64,000 nucleotides of DNA from positions 27,391,462 through 27,455,461 of the forward strand of contig OX352763.1 of assembly GCA_947095585.1 (NCBI GenBank), read 5' to 3'. The notes below the pieces were generated by a model, which did no database searches, was not told where the DNA came from, and worked only from the letters and a program-made list of their open reading frames with translations. Position numbers and translations under genes: made by a program. The number at the start of each line of letters is the position of its first letter. The stretch's first letter is position 1. Positions 33,111 to 46,689 of the stretch are shown piece after piece. Source of the stretch: Nephrocerus scutellatus (Eukaryota > Arthropoda > Insecta > Diptera > Pipunculidae).

Positions 33111-35805
33111 CCACTGTGCATGCTGATCCGTGCGGTTCTGGGAGCAAAACTGCAGCAGCTAGAGCTGTTGTGTTGGCTTGGATTTGATCCGTGGATACAG
33201 TTATTCGTGGTAATGCAATGCACAGTATCATAGTGGCTGACGTTGCCCCTTAAGTAAGTTTATAGCGTCATCAGATTTGGGTTGGGTGGGTGGTATATCA
33301 AGACGTGATCCGTCGTAGTTATTCAGTTGTTTATGTTGATATTCTTAAGCGCAAAACAGTTTCCTCACAACGACCTAATTTTTACTTGCTATCACCTCTA
33401 TGAGTTGTCCTTGCTATATGCTATATACTTAGCACTATAAGAATTCGTAGAAATAAACTAAAAAGATTTTATAAACATTGGATAATCTAAGAAGAAAGAA
33501 AGAACTAAAATTAAGACAACTACTCGTACAACACATTTTACAAAAATAATTGATCAGATTGAGAAGGTCCTGAAAATGCCGTTGCAAATTTACCGACCTG
33601 TTCAACCGAGTTGCCATCAGAAGATACACTTGGATAGAAGTGTGATTTTCATAGTAGTTGCGGTCGTCATATTACTCGCGGACAACCAACGGTAGAATGA
33701 AACGAAAAATAAAACCCAACAATTTACGATGATGGTACAACCACAAACTCAAGATATACTCCACAAGTATTTTGTAGCTGCGAGTCCTTTTCCGAAGAAA
33801 AAAACGCACGATAAAAAAATCAAAAGAGAAGACAACGAAAATGAGACAACAACACTATACGTGAGCGAAAAAAAAAACCAACAGTGATAGGAAAAACGTT
33901 GAAAATATTCACCGCATAGACTACCACCAAACCCGAGAACGACACGAAACCACCACGGTTATCAAACAACCCCCTCTCGACCCAGCCAGCATGGTAAATA
34001 ATAAATAAAATCCCATAAAATGGTCACTGTGTGTGGGAAATCGCGCAAGGAGTACGCGTGACAAGCAAATCTAAAAGAAATGAGCGAAAAAGAGATGTAA
34101 CCAATGGACTGCGGGCGACCGCCGCACCACAACGTCTTCAAGAAAAATCCCTTCCAAAATTCAATCGACTTTCGAAGGCAGAGCCACCCAAAACGCACAC
34201 GCTGGTGGTGGGGAATTTCCAGGGATTTTTTGTTGTACTCTTTTTTCCGGACTTTAGTTGGGGTGGGTGTGACGATGGGGAATTTTCTGTCCTACTTTGT
34301 ACTCTGTTGGAAGCGTTAAGCATCGCATCGTACCCAACAGCGAAGGGGAATGCATTTTTTTTCCTTACCATTGCGTTCTTCTCGCATTCAGGCGAAGCTC
34401 CTCTCATCACATCGTTCGTCATTTCGCGCAAAGGACATTAAAAGGATGGCAGTGTGGATTGTTTGACGAAATTTATGAGCATATCAGCGCGACAAAAAAT
34501 GTCAATACATATTTCAAAAAGTGTCGAGCGTCGAGTAAGAACATTTTTAAGAGAAACTCGCTCAAGAGATTGCGTCTCATTTTTTTTGGATGGGAATTCT
34601 TGAAACGCAAACGTTGGGAGAACTTTACGGAGTGCAGTATCATCGAACGACCGCCTTGGTGAACCACGAACCATCGTTTAATGGTAACCCACATTGAAAC
34701 CAAAAAAGCGATATACAGGGTGCTCTAAAGTTTGTCATTTTATATCAGTTACTGAATTAATTTTTTTTAAGTTTCTGTAGTGCCAAGAGTTTCCTTATCG
34801 TTCACTCTTTTGGAGTACGGTAAGTAAAGTTAGTGCAACATTTTACATACAAGACCCTCACGTAATCCCTCCCTCGTCTACCAAACTCTACCATATGTGC
34901 AGCTTGCGTGTTCTTCTCGCAGACTCTTCATCCATTTTTCATGGAAAAGTAAGGAAAATCATAAACGGCAGCCTTCGCTGTGAATGTGGGTGGTGGGTGT
35001 TGTCAATAAGATTTCCACTGCAACCACTACAACCGCAATGACAAAGTCATCGTATATGTGAGGTGCGATATAAAAATATTGTTGTGGTTTTATAATTCGC
35101 CCATCTCTCAGGACTCAGTAGTAGTAGGTCCTTTTAAACTCACCCTTTTCGCTGTTTATTGCACATATTCCGTACTATCTACTTATATGGGTTGACGGGT
35201 GAAAGCAAAATTTTGACTGTACATGTGTGTGTGTGTGTGACTCCGACTCCGCCCAACCAAAGAAGGATAGAAAGAAAATTTTGCGGTTTCTATTATTTCA
35301 TCTTTATCGCTCGAGTGCGGCGCTATTAACTATGGAATCTGTGCGTTCAATGAGGACTTGATGTTTTGGTGAATGTGTGGCGAGAGCGGTTTCATATATT
35401 ATGTACTCGCAATTTCAATGATTTATATGGAGTTGGAACGTTGCGCTGGTTATATAAGACTCGTATTTGCAAAAAAGGAAAAAACCTATAACATAGGAAG
35501 TCGTTTGTTTTTTTTTTTAAACTAAAGGACTCTTCCTGCGCAATTATTTCTTACAAAAATACACTTTTTACTTTCATTTGCTGTTATCACATTCATAGTT
35601 ATTGCACTTAGTTCCTTAAAAAGAGTCTTTTCGAGCTCAAGCGGCCTTCTGACAAATTGGCAATTTTTCTTGATTTGTTTCCTAATGCAATCAATAATGG
35701 AATAATAATAAGGTCCTTTTTTATTATAGTCAGAAAATTGAAAAACGTAATTTAGTCAAGAATCCAGGAAATTTTTGAAATGATTTATAAGTAACTAATG
35801 ATGAT
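33111..35805. other. Gene-free stretch
   Basis: No gene is recognised. Overlapping frames on both strands at 34.0-34.7 kb have no domain and are not called. A (TG)n run lies at about 35224-35240. Probably unique intergenic DNA. Confidence 0.5.
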
Positions 35806-35811
35806 AATAAT

Positions 35812-38667
35812 GATTCTGGCACTAAGCGAAACTCAAGTGTTTGAGAACTCTGATACTGCGGATATAAACCTGCCTGGGTGCCATTATTTTTCCCAAGACG
35901 AGGACTCGTAATTTATGTCCGTAGTGATGTTGCGTTTAAACTTTTGCCTCATATGGATGAGAGCGATGGTACAAGGGCGCAACATTCACTCTTGCTTTTT
36001 ATATAGAAGCCACAAGTTAGACAGTGTTTCAACTCAGAGCGAGTTTAATCCAATTTTAAGAATTGTCACAAAATACGAGTATCGTAAAACTGAAATCGTT
36101 ATTGCGGGCGATTTCAATGTACACAATTCTGGGTGGCTTCGCCGTTCTGGCCAGATAACACCCGAAGAAGGGTGTGTTGAGTTGTTCGCTGAGTTTAATC
36201 ACCTTACTCACCTTGTAAATGAGTCTACTAGAATACCCGACATTGCAAATCATTCCGCGAACACCCCTGACCTCTCATCCTGATAAATACTCCGTCAATG
36301 TATGATCGCCTCTATATGCTCATCAAACCGATGTGTAGTATCAGCTTATCTCTCGTCGGTAAACCACACAGTTAGAGAAAAACTCTCAAAGTATGGCAAT
36401 ACGAGAAAACCTATTGGGAAGGCCTTAACAACTTCTTTGGGAGTTATAACTGGTCGCTATTGTTTCGCGATAGCAACGTGGATGCCGCCGCTGATGCAAT
36501 CACAAACATTATCCCTATTGGTATGAGAGACTTTATCCCCTCCAGGTATAAGTCTGTCAAACCAAAGAAGGATGGAAGGTATGATTCGAACTGTAAAGAG
36601 GCTTCTAGGATTAGAGAGGTATGCTTTCGGTTTTACAAAGCTAACTCTGCTATTATGTACTATACTATATGACTTGGTGTTAACAGGGAGCCTTTATATT
36701 TTTTTTAACATACAATTCAGTTTAGATGACAAACCCTCTCGCCAATCACCATATAGAAATCATAGGAAGACTGACCGGCTGAAATACCGAGAAACGTTTA
36801 AAAACTATTTAAACATACACTCTGATGTAACAATTCCCCTGCGTAGCACCCACCTGTGCATTTAATAAAGCGCTTTCTACTTCCTGCCCTCTCATTTGAC
36901 CAAGAGGCAAGAAGAGACCACACTGGTGGGCCTCGGAGTTGGGGCATTTCAGGAACAGTTGCAGGAAGCTATTCTACAAGACTACTAGATTAGAAACTGA
37001 CTGGGATGCTTAAAAAACATCCCTAAAACTTTATAAAAAATAAGTAAGGACAGCAAAGCGCTCTTCTTGGGGTTTCTTCTGTGGTTAAATAGAAGAATCT
37101 TCTGGGGCGTCTAGGCAAAGAAAAATCCTCGCAACCAATCCAATAATGCCGAGATGCCTGGAAAATCCGTATGGCTCGTGGACTACCTCAAGCGAAGAAT
37201 TGGTCAATCTGCTTTTAAAGAACCCACTTCACCAGCAGCTTACATGTGCTAAGTAATGTCAGCCTTGATAGGGCAGAAACTCGCGCAACTAAATAAATAG
37301 GGACAAACTGTCTTGGGCGCTACAAAGCTTCAAACGATACAAATCTGGAGAACCTGACGGCATAATTCTAGGCGAGCTACAAAGGACTTCCTTTGCTAGA
37401 AACAATTTTAAAGAGATGTCTCGATCTGGTCCATATTCCAGTTTTATGAAGAGAAGTAAACGGGGTTTTCATACCCAAACCCGGCAAATGGTCACATGTT
37501 AGTCTAAAGGATCTCAGACCAATCAGTATTTCATCATTCCTGTTAAAGACACTAGAAAGACTGATCGATATCTACTTACGCACACGCATTGACAAAAGAA
37601 TCCTGTCTACAGACCAGCACGCGTCTTGTAAAGGCAAATATGTAGAAACAGCTCTGCACACACTGTTACGTTCTGACCATCCCCTTCACCACACGGGGTA
37701 CACAATGGAGGTATTCGTTGTCATTGATGGCGCTTTTACCAACCTTAACACATCTGCGATTACGGATGCTTTGTCGACTTTGAGGGTGAGGGTGAAATAC
37801 AAGTAGTAATTCAAAGCTGGGCGTTTCGTCTGCCAGAAGATCTGTCTGTCTATCCCTCCTTCTATGGAACTGAGCGGTGAATGAGTTGCTGGTATGCCTA
37901 AGAGGTGAGGGCTGCAGAGTAATCGCTTATGCGGATGACGTTGCTATTGTCGTCTGAGGAAAATACCCGAATACCTGAAAGGAACTCATGCGAAATTCTC
38001 TCAACAAAGCTAACTTGCTGGGCAGATCGCTGTGGTTAAGGGGTAAATTCTTACAAAACTGAGCTTGTATTATTCACCAGAAAATATAAAGTTCCACTAA
38101 CATTCTCTGATAGAGCCAAGTATGGCTGTAAGGAACTACACTACCCTTCTTACCTGAATATGGTTCCATACCCATCGCTACATGCAAACTATTGTTAAAG
38201 CGGGATGGTTATGTAAAAACTAACTGTAGGTAGTCAAACAATACAACTTGCATAGCGACAAAGAAGATCTGGGCCCATCGGGATCCGAAACGCTCCAAGT
38301 CTTTGATTTCTCAAAAAATATCGCACATCGGTGCTATTGAAGGTAGCATCACTGGACACTGTCTCATAGTCAGGCATGCACAGTCAGGGTCTTCTTGAAT
38401 AACTTCTGCAGAAGCTGCATGGTCGGTGAAGGAGGAGACCACCTTTCATCTTCTCTCTACTTGTCCAGCCCTGTCTCAAAAACGTTAACTTCATATGGAA
38501 GCTTTCTTCTATAAAGACACTAGTGATCTCATCAACATTGACTTTGGTAGTCTCCTACGCTTCATCGAGTAGGTGGAGGGAATTTTTCGTGATCTGTTTG
38601 GTATCACAATGGACCATTACTTGTCTAAGTGTGTCGGTTTCCCTGACAGCCACCTTAACCTAACCTA
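35812..38667 (+). pseudogene. RNase H-family LINE, endonuclease to 3' tail, decayed
   Basis: It starts with an APE endonuclease part (LALSETQVFENSD, then IVIAGDFNVHNSGWLRRSG near 36095, and LFAEFNHLTHLVNESTRIPDIANHS). It continues with RT fingers (PKPGKWSHVSLKDLRPIS near 37470; ERLIDIYLR) and a catalytic box IAYADDVAIVV near 37935. It then jumps from the RT to the post-RNase H tail, so most of RNase H is deleted. It ends as CACCTTAACCTAACCTAACC at 38651-38670. Stops and shifts are abundant. It is the most complete copy of its family here. Confidence 0.8.
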
Positions 38668-38674
38668 ACCAAAG

Positions 38675-41600
38675 TTATCCTAACTACACGCTTTAAATAT
38701 TGAAGGATTTTCGCTTTCCTTGTATACATTGATCAAGTGGCATGTCCTTGTATTGCTATTTGTGATTTTCTATACTGAGTGAAGAACATTCATTTCGGAT
38801 TCTTCTCTTGATGTCTTGTTTGCTCCACAAAGATCATACAATGCAACGGTAATTTTTTCATATTTCAGATGAAATTTGTTTCAATTTTTTTATAGAAACT
38901 AAAAAAGAAGACAAAACGGCCTGTAATAAAGGTATGATGGTCAGTGATTGAATTGACGCATACACCATGAAGAAGAAGGTCGACTTTCTTTGGATTACTG
39001 AGTTTTACTTCTGAAAAATGCACCTAAAGCGAAGAACTGAAAATTCGTTGAAAATTTCAATAATAAATTAACCCTGTTGCACCCATCGTCAAACACCCAA
39101 AATTGAGAATATCCTTGCGGTGCATTATGCTCCACCAGCCCACCTCGTACATCTTCTTCACCTTATATACTACTTGGAAATACCATTTAAGAAAATTCAA
39201 AAAGAAAACTAAACATACGCACACTACTTATTCTTGACGGCTTATTTACCAAAAAAAATGGGCTGTCTTTAGCCACAATTATAAGCCACAACACATTTTG
39301 GTTGGATCTCTCCACCAGAGTGTTGGCGTCATCTGCTCTGCTGGTGCATGTGTCGTGATGAGTCTGAGTACGGTAGCAAACTTGGAGCTTCAGTGAGTTG
39401 CCTAGGAAATTTCAACCCTTAAATCCGCAAATGGAAAAAGGTAAAAAAAGGACGAAAGCAATGAAAAAGTGAACCAAACCACCCCTCAACCCCAAACCAT
39501 CATTCGACCACCTCATCAACACTATACGAAAGAAGAGAATACCACGAGATGGCGATGTGCGGTGATAATTCTTGGCAACGAACTTAGCTGGTGGCTTGCG
39601 TCTTGTGTCTTGAGGTATTCCCATTCAATTGAGGCGTTTGGAATCTGCGACTACTACCACAACTACTGCTCCCACAATTTGGGGTTTTTTCTCTTTTGGA
39701 TTTTGGTTTTTCGTTTTTATTTTATTGTGGGGGGGATGGTGTGGAGGGGTTGGTGCAGTGCGCTTCGCTCAACGAAGAAGAGGAAGAAAAATCTCTTAAG
39801 TCGAAGAAAAATTGTCAAAAAAGAGAAAAGGAAAGGCGGTATGTCTGTCTTGTCTTGTCTTGTAGGACTTCTTCTTCTTCTTCGTGGCAATAAACGACTC
39901 CGGATCCGTATTGACTCCACGGATGGAAAAAGAAAAATAAGTCGGAAAAGAGAGTTTCTGACCTGCTATGTTATTTAAGGGATGTTTGAGGATTTTTCGT
40001 TCTTTTCCAGCATCTTGCAGTCATCTCATCTCATCACGCGGTTCACCACCATCAACCATCATCGGTTGGATGTTGTTGGATAGAAGAGGTGGTCTATGGA
40101 CGGGTGTTGTAGCAGTAGACTTTTCTGGGGATTTTTGTCATTACGGTAAATGCAATATAAAGCGACGACCATCGCTGCGGAGTATTTTTATGTCATACCC
40201 CTTGAAAATGAGAGGAATCCCCGAGAGTGGTATGGTGTGGCGGTGGGTGATGGGAATATAAAAGGATGTGACGCGATGCGATGTTGCTCTCGTTGGAATT
40301 GAAGAAGAAAAGTGCCCGCTGACGCAAGATGGCTGTGGAAGAGCTTGAGGTTGATATGGTCGGTCGATGCTTTGCGTAGGTATTTTGTTTTTGTTTACCA
40401 TTTTTTTTCACTGACATAGGTACGCAAATGGTGGAGAAGAGTAATCAACAGTAAGAGAGAATCAACAACAAAAACAAAATTTCTTGGGACACAGAAAGGA
40501 GAAGATATAAAGATGAAAATCTGGAATCTGGAAGTACTTATACTCGTAAAGATGTGGGCCGTTTTATAAGGTACTGCGGGCGGTTGGGCGGTCGGTTGTC
40601 GGACGATCGCGCGCGGTAATAAAATGAGAGAAAATAAAAACTCCGCTATGTGGTATATAATATTTTCGCTTTTTAGGTGAACCAGTTACCATCGAGTTTG
40701 GTTAGGCTTGGTCTGGCTCGGTGCGGCCTTCCATGCCGCAGAGAAACCACTGCTACTGGTTCTCGCGGTGACGGCAACAGCGACAATAGCTTCTGGTATG
40801 TTTAGCCATTGATTGTGATGAAGATGACGAAGACGAAGACGATGAGGACGACAATCATGATTATGATGGTGCTAGTGATGCTGCTGGTGATGGTGGTAAG
40901 GACAAGAACAAGGATGAGGATACTCTAAAATGCGCGATGACAACGAGTAGTAGTGGTCGCGTTCATCTTTACCGCAAAAAAATAGTTTAATATCGTGGTG
41001 TCGGTTGCTTCGTTCGGGGCATCATCTGGTCCGTCGTCGTCGTCGTCGTCGTGTGAGTGTGTACCGAGATAATAGTGACAGTGTGACGCTGCCGCCGCAA
41101 AAGTCCATTTGCTATATTACAGCGACGGAATAGAAATTTTAATAATTAATATCTAAACTAAACACAAATTATCTAGATATATTATCTATCTAAGTATCTA
41201 AATGCAGAAAAGTTAAAAATTGCGATGAAAAAATTAAATTTTAATAAAAAATAATAATTTATATTCAAACGGAATACAAAATATGTAGATATATTATCTA
41301 TCTAAGTATCTCAATGTTAAAAAGTTTAAAATTATTACAAAAAATAAAAAATTTTCTAATCTTCTCGTATTAGAGGATAAAAGATAAATCAAATTTTTTT
41401 TTATAAAACAACTTAAAAAAAAAATTGTGTAAGAAAAATAAAATTCAGTTGTCAAGTTATTATTTTTTTTAATAAAAAGTGAGTGATTCTTTTTGTGTAA
41501 AAACAAATAAAAGTTATTACAAGAAAAAAAATTGCTAAAAGTTATCTCTTTGTGATATCGCGCAGCTGGGAGGAAATGATCGCGTGCAGACGATGTATGC

Positions 41601-42385
41601 TGATGCGATAATTGGATATTTCAAGAGTATTTTTACTACTCACTCAATAAGGTCAAAACTTTGGGTTGAAAATGTTTTTGTTTTCATTTTTTTATATTAA
41701 AAACTGCCCTACCGAAACCAGCAACTAGAATCAGGACCTCTCGACTAAAGCCTCATTAAGCTTCATGAAAGACACCAAGTCATTTGTTGTCAAAAAAAAA
41801 AACTTTTTTGCAAGATCAGCAAATCAATAGCGATCGTGCCATTTTCGTATTTCATCCACTTAAGAGCGCTATTCACGTGAAATTCTGTACTGCAGAAACG
41901 CGAACGTCAAATGGACTTCCTTTTACTAACGTATCATATAACGTATCATATAATAATTGGGGAAAAAATCAAGCTTTTGAATGGTATTGGTGAAGAAGAG
42001 GTCGAAAGAATTGGGAATCAGTAAGAAGATTAAAAATCGGACGGGTCTGTTTTGGGGCCGCTCAGCCATTGATTTGACATGAAACGTCTATGACAACTAG
42101 TCGCTTTTACTGTATGGATGGATTGAAATGAAAACGAGACATTGACTGAGTACTAAACAAAAATTTAACTCAAAGCAGACTCTGAATGGCACATAATTAT
42201 TTATTTCGATTAATATTTCACGACAATTTCGTTTAATGTTGTCCTGTGATATCAGAAATAAGATACATAAGGGATAATATCAAAATTAATGGGTCAGGTG
42301 AACGTACAATCTATAGTGGTTTTGTCGGTTCTATGGGCACGTAATTGAGGCCGAATTTCTTCTAATCCTTAGTTCGGAGACATCT
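38675..42385. other. Gene-free stretch
   Basis: No gene is recognised. Simple sequence includes GATGAAGATGACGAAGAC-type tracts (about 40817-40905) and a (GTC)n run (41031-41052). The 169-codon frame at 39469 has no domain. A duplication lies at 41174-41316. Confidence 0.5.
41174..41316 (+). repeat. Direct duplication, 112-bp period
   Basis: TAGATATATTATCTATCTAAGTATCT occurs at about 41174 and again at about 41286, with similar following sequence. Confidence 0.75.
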
Positions 42386-42389
42386 TCGA

Positions 42390-43015
42390 TAGATGTGTGG
42401 GTGCTTTCTTCACTCGGTCTGTCCATTGGTACATCCCCGTGGGGGTTCCAATTGCGTCTTAACTTATTCATGGTTGCAGTGCTGGGCTTTACCACAGGAT
42501 ATTAGGGTACTTAGAGTATGCTCTTTATGTGAAATGTCTCCGTACTTTGTGATCCGATCCGGGCTACTTAGAATAACCTTATGGGCGACTCTTCGTAATT
42601 AGTAATTCATTTCGTATACTACAGGTCTGTGTGATGTACCTGGAATAGTTTATATCTCAGGCGGCCTAGGATACTATGGGTGGTAGTCTAGTGACAAATG
42701 ATGGTGTTCAAGGTTCCGGAAGATGATTTGCCAGTGATGGTTTTCTCCTTCGTAAAAAGGCCATCACTCCGAAGGAACTAAATCCCTTGATGTCAGACAT
42801 CTCCAAGATCGCGTTGATACCGCGGGAATTGTCCGTGCCCACAGACAATAAGGTTGACCGGTCTGAGGACAACTATAATTGAAGAACCAGCTTGTTCTGC
42901 GGATGCAACGCGGTTCTTATGGTTTACTCTCGAAGAGAGAAACGCTAAATGGGAATAGTTCAAGAACATGCTTAATCGCGAAACCTAGGAAAGCAGGGTC
43001 CGTCCTACTCTACAA
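42390..43015 (+). mobile_element. Family C unclassified repeat, third copy
   Basis: It shares GCTGGGCTTTACCACAGG, AAATGTCTCCGTACTTTG, GGTTCCGGA, TTGATGTCAGACATCTCCAAG and AAGGTTGACCGGTCTG with the 16.5- and 19.9-kb copies. The paired-hairpin segment is missing from this copy. Confidence 0.6.
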
Positions 43016-43154
43016 ACAATGTCCATTGGTACAGACACAACAGCAGTAGAGGTACCGTTCACTGAGTGTGTCGTGGCAGATTTGCGACATGTGGCACTCG
43101 CTCGACATCGGATATTGGGGTACCTGTGCGTGGCCAATAGGCTCCTCTTTCCAA

Positions 43155-43400
43155 CGATAATAATAATAATAATATTCGGTCCAAGTCCTAGCTTCTCGCG
43201 ACCATTTGTGTGGTGCATATATCTTTTTTTGAAACAAATAGAAGGGAACTACAATTTAAGGCCGAATCCGAACGGCGAATTGAGATGATTTCCATGACAA
43301 GTTATTACTCTCAGAACGTTTGTCACCCATTCGCGAAAATGGGCGGTAGTCTTCATTTTTACCTTCACTTGAGGTGGGACACCCTGAAAAACGATAGGCG
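43155..43400 (-). mobile_element. tRNA-derived SINE family 1, head-truncated
   Basis: A minus copy with (ATA)n tail at 43157-43175, CCAAGTCCTAGCTTCTCGCG, AATTTAAGGCCGAATCCGAACGGCGAATTGAGA and GTGGGACACC. It lacks the A and B boxes. Confidence 0.7.
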
Positions 43401-44375
43401 TAATTTATATTTTCGGTTGGGTCTTGAAAGGGTGGGGCTGACATATTGTATTTTAATACATTTTTTTATAGGCTTACTTTACATTTCTACATAAAAATAT
43501 TATCCAAAATACACTATTTTTGCTTAAATCGATAGATGTAAATGCTAATTCACAGAATCATCGTACATCTAAATCGTGAGTACTACTGAATAGAAAGGAG
43601 CAAGAGCGCCAGTTTTGAATCTGTGCGTTTCCCATTACCCCACTAACCCGGTCGCCAACGACACAAGCTTAAGATTTTATCCGCGAGCTGACCATATACG
43701 CTAAATAACAACACCTCACTTACGTCCGTAAAATTAGTAGTTAGGATGTTATTAAGGCAAGACGATATAACCCTTTTCGTTACGCTACTATTTTTTGAAA
43801 TGTACCCCCATTTTTCGATTTTAAAGACGTTTCACGTCAAAAAACAACCATAATTTTTTTGCATACAAAAATTTGCCAATGTTAACCATGACAATGGTAG
43901 TTCTAGAGCTTGATTTTGGTGACAAGATGACAAGTTGCCATCTTTGCTTAACTCACAATCAACCCAATTAAATTATTTTCTAGTTCCAAAGCAACTGATC
44001 AATTGAGATTTGTTGATGTGATGTTAGATTTGAAAGTTTTAATTGTTCGTGGTTGGGCCCTAAGTCTAAAGCCACAAAATGTTGACCAAAAGTTTGATTA
44101 GTAATCGTAGACCACAATACGATAGAACTCCGCTTTCAAAAACCTTTTTTCCTCTGAATGTTTTGAATGAATGCATTTTTTGAACGGTAGATTCACCTTT
44201 CAAAAAATGTTCTTTGAAATCGTGTTTCAAATTTCGGCATTTATCGCGCCTTCATTATCTTCTCAGTTTTAACCGAGAATCCTTTCTTGTAATTTTTTGT
44301 TACTTTTGGAGATCTTTTGGAGACTACATTTTTGGCCGAATCGTATTGACTCTTATTTGACGTTTGTTAGACATA
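43401..44375. other. Gene-free stretch
   Basis: No gene or repeat family is recognised. Confidence 0.45.
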
Positions 44376-44379
44376 CTCG

Positions 44380-44490
44380 AAAGGAAGAACTACGAAAAAA
44401 ATTCGGTGTTTTTCTGTGATTTGAACTTAGAACCTACTATCGCTCAATAGTCCAATGCACTAAACACTTAAGCTAATGCTCACTCATTGA
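44380..44490 (-). mobile_element. tRNA-derived SINE family 2, second copy
   Basis: On the minus strand it reads GTTCAATGAGTGAGCATTAG, GTTTAGTGCATTGGACTATTG and GGTTCTAAGTTCAAATCACAG (B-box-like), then AAAAACACCG. It shares GTGCATTGGAC and AAATCACAGAAAAAC with 31843-31958. Confidence 0.6.
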
Positions 44491-44559
44491 ACCTTAAAAG
44501 GACTTGTTCGTTTTTGCTGTAGTTCAAAATTCGTCTGGTTTTCCAAAACTTTTGGCTAA

Positions 44560-46185
44560 CATATTTTAGGAATTTTTTGTCCTGATAATCTGCACAGCGT
44601 AGAGGGTCTTTTAGCCTTTTTAGCACAGCATAGATATCTGTCAGCTTGTGTTTCGAATGCCTGTAGATAAAATGACCTTTGTGTAGCAATCCACATACGT
44701 ATTGTACGGCTAAAGAATGATTCTCTAAACTTTACAGTATGTCCGAAAATTGGCTTAAGCTTTAAGTAATGCGAAAGATATTTTAAAGAGTCTGTACGCA
44801 ATCTGTTATTCCTGAACATGGATGCTACAAGCGAGAACGATGTTCAAGCGATTCGATTGTTTTCGCGATATTTACGTCACCAATAAGTTTTAACGCGCTG
44901 TTCTGAACTCTGTCTAGTAGATGCAATGTGCTCTTAGGGGCACCTGCCAAGAAAATGCAGTTGTATTCAAGTTTAGGGCGAATATATGCCTTGTAAATAG
45001 TAACCAGATCTGAAGGAGTGAAGTACATCTTGCACTTGTTTGGGAAACCGAAGCATCTCGCAGCATTCTTGGCGATGGCAATTATGTGGTCGTCCCAATG
45101 AAGCTTGTTGTTGACGTTTTTCAGTTTCTCTGATATATTTACCGATAAAGGTTGAGGGTTTAAATTTCGCTTAGAGGACAGAAGACAGCATTGGGTTTTG
45201 GAAGCGTTAAATTCTACTTTATTGTGTAGTCCCCACCTACGTTGTTTTTCAAGTTCCACTTTCGATGAAGAGGGGCGTGGAGAGAGCGCGAACTCGTACG
45301 AAAAGCTAAGAATGCTGTCGTCAGCCTAAGAATGAATTGGATTAGAAGTAGCGAATAGGAGATCATTAATGTAAATGAGAAAGAGTATCGGAGACAATAC
45401 AGAGCCCTGGGGAATACCGGCGTTAATGCGGTAAACATTGGATTTGAAACCGTCCAATATGACCTGGATTGGACGATCAGAAATGTAGTTACTAGTCCAC
45501 ACAAGCAGGCTTTTATCACTTCCGTAAGCATTCATTTTCAACAAAAGTTTGATGCCAGACTCTGTCAAATGCCTTGGATATATCGAGTGCAACAACTTTA
45601 CTTTCACCAAATTTGTGAATAGACTGGTTCCACTTTTCAGCGAGATATCCCATTAGATCACTTGTAGGACGTTGCCTTCGAAAACCGTACTGCTTGTCGC
45701 TAAGGATTTCCTGAGATTCAATGAATTGCGTAAGCTTACGATGATCATCGTTTCCATGACCTTAGAAAGTATGGATGTTAGCGCAATGGGTCGGTATGAG
45801 GAAAGAGATGACGGTTCGCCTTCTTTAGGAACAGGCTGGACAAAGGCTGTTTTCCAATTCCTTGGGAAGACTTCAGAAGAATAAGATGAATAGAAAAGCC
45901 TGCACAGTGGCAATGCCAACGTTGAAGAACACCTCTTTAAAACTATAGCGGGAATGTCATCTGGCCCAGCAGATTTATGAATGTTGATATCATTTAATAC
46001 TCTATCCACTTGATGAGTACGAACGTTAATCCGTCCCATAGAGGATTCAACTCTTGCAAGTACAGTCGGCGACAACGCGCTATCTGGTAGCGTGGAGCTA
46101 GCTGCGAAATGTGAAGCAGTTGGAATGTTATTGTGAATGAGAGTTGGAATTGAAGTCGAGGCATTATTTTTAATTCGTTTCTTGA
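44560..46185 (-). pseudogene. CR1/Jockey-group LINE, RT and 3' part
   Basis: From right to left on the minus strand: a linker (LNDINIHKSAGPDDIPAIVLK), SSLSSYRPIALTSILSKVMET, DRPIQVILDG...NAGIPQGSVLSPILFLIYINDL, then ADD with the preceding Tyr codon replaced by TAG (45326-45328). It continues with FNASKTQCCLLSSKRN, WDDHIIAIAKNAARCFGF, YFTPSDLVTIYKAYIRPKLEYN and a C-terminal LDRVQNSALKLIGD. The trailing RTDSLKYLSHYLK region reaches about 44700. Only a few breaks are present, so it is fairly recent, but the active-site stop and frameshifts make it inactive. Confidence 0.8.
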
Positions 46186-46680
46186 ATGACCAAAAGTGTT
46201 AACTTTCTTTGGGACAATAAAGTATTTTTGGTTTCAGGTCATATTCGAATTTGACTCGTCTTAGGTTGGCATTGCAATCATTTCTGACTCGTGTTAACAT
46301 TGTCTTCATTCAAAACCTTTGCCCCATCTTTTTCTCCAACAGAATTCTTACTTTCGTTGATCAGCTCCCCAGGATCATAGTCAGGAATCAGGATAATCTC
46401 CAAATGTGCCATCATCGCAAAATGAATCACTGTTTTGTTTTCATTTCTGACTCTATTTCCGATAAGCATTCGCTATCGATCGATGCATTTCCAATACAAA
46501 TATCACTTAAAAAATGATTGGGGTGGTTCCCCGTTTAGAAGCCAAAAAAAAATCGAAATTGAATTGAATTGAGTTGTCAGTCCATACAACATCGTATAGA
46601 AAATATGATATGAGAAAAAGGTCAAATTGGGGTAAGAGCCGTGGTTTTTTTTTTAGTTACTCAACATATTACGGCTATAG
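46186..46680. other. Gene-free stretch
   Basis: No recognised gene. Confidence 0.4.
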
Positions 46681-46689
46681 CCTTAATAA

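Noticed and set aside
34031..34662. Overlapping 136-, 121- and 97-codon frames on both strands
   Set aside because: No recognisable domain, no splice or start support, and mutually exclusive frames.
39469..39978. 169-codon open frame
   Set aside because: No domain, composition of low-complexity basic and hydrophobic runs, overlapped by an opposite-strand frame.
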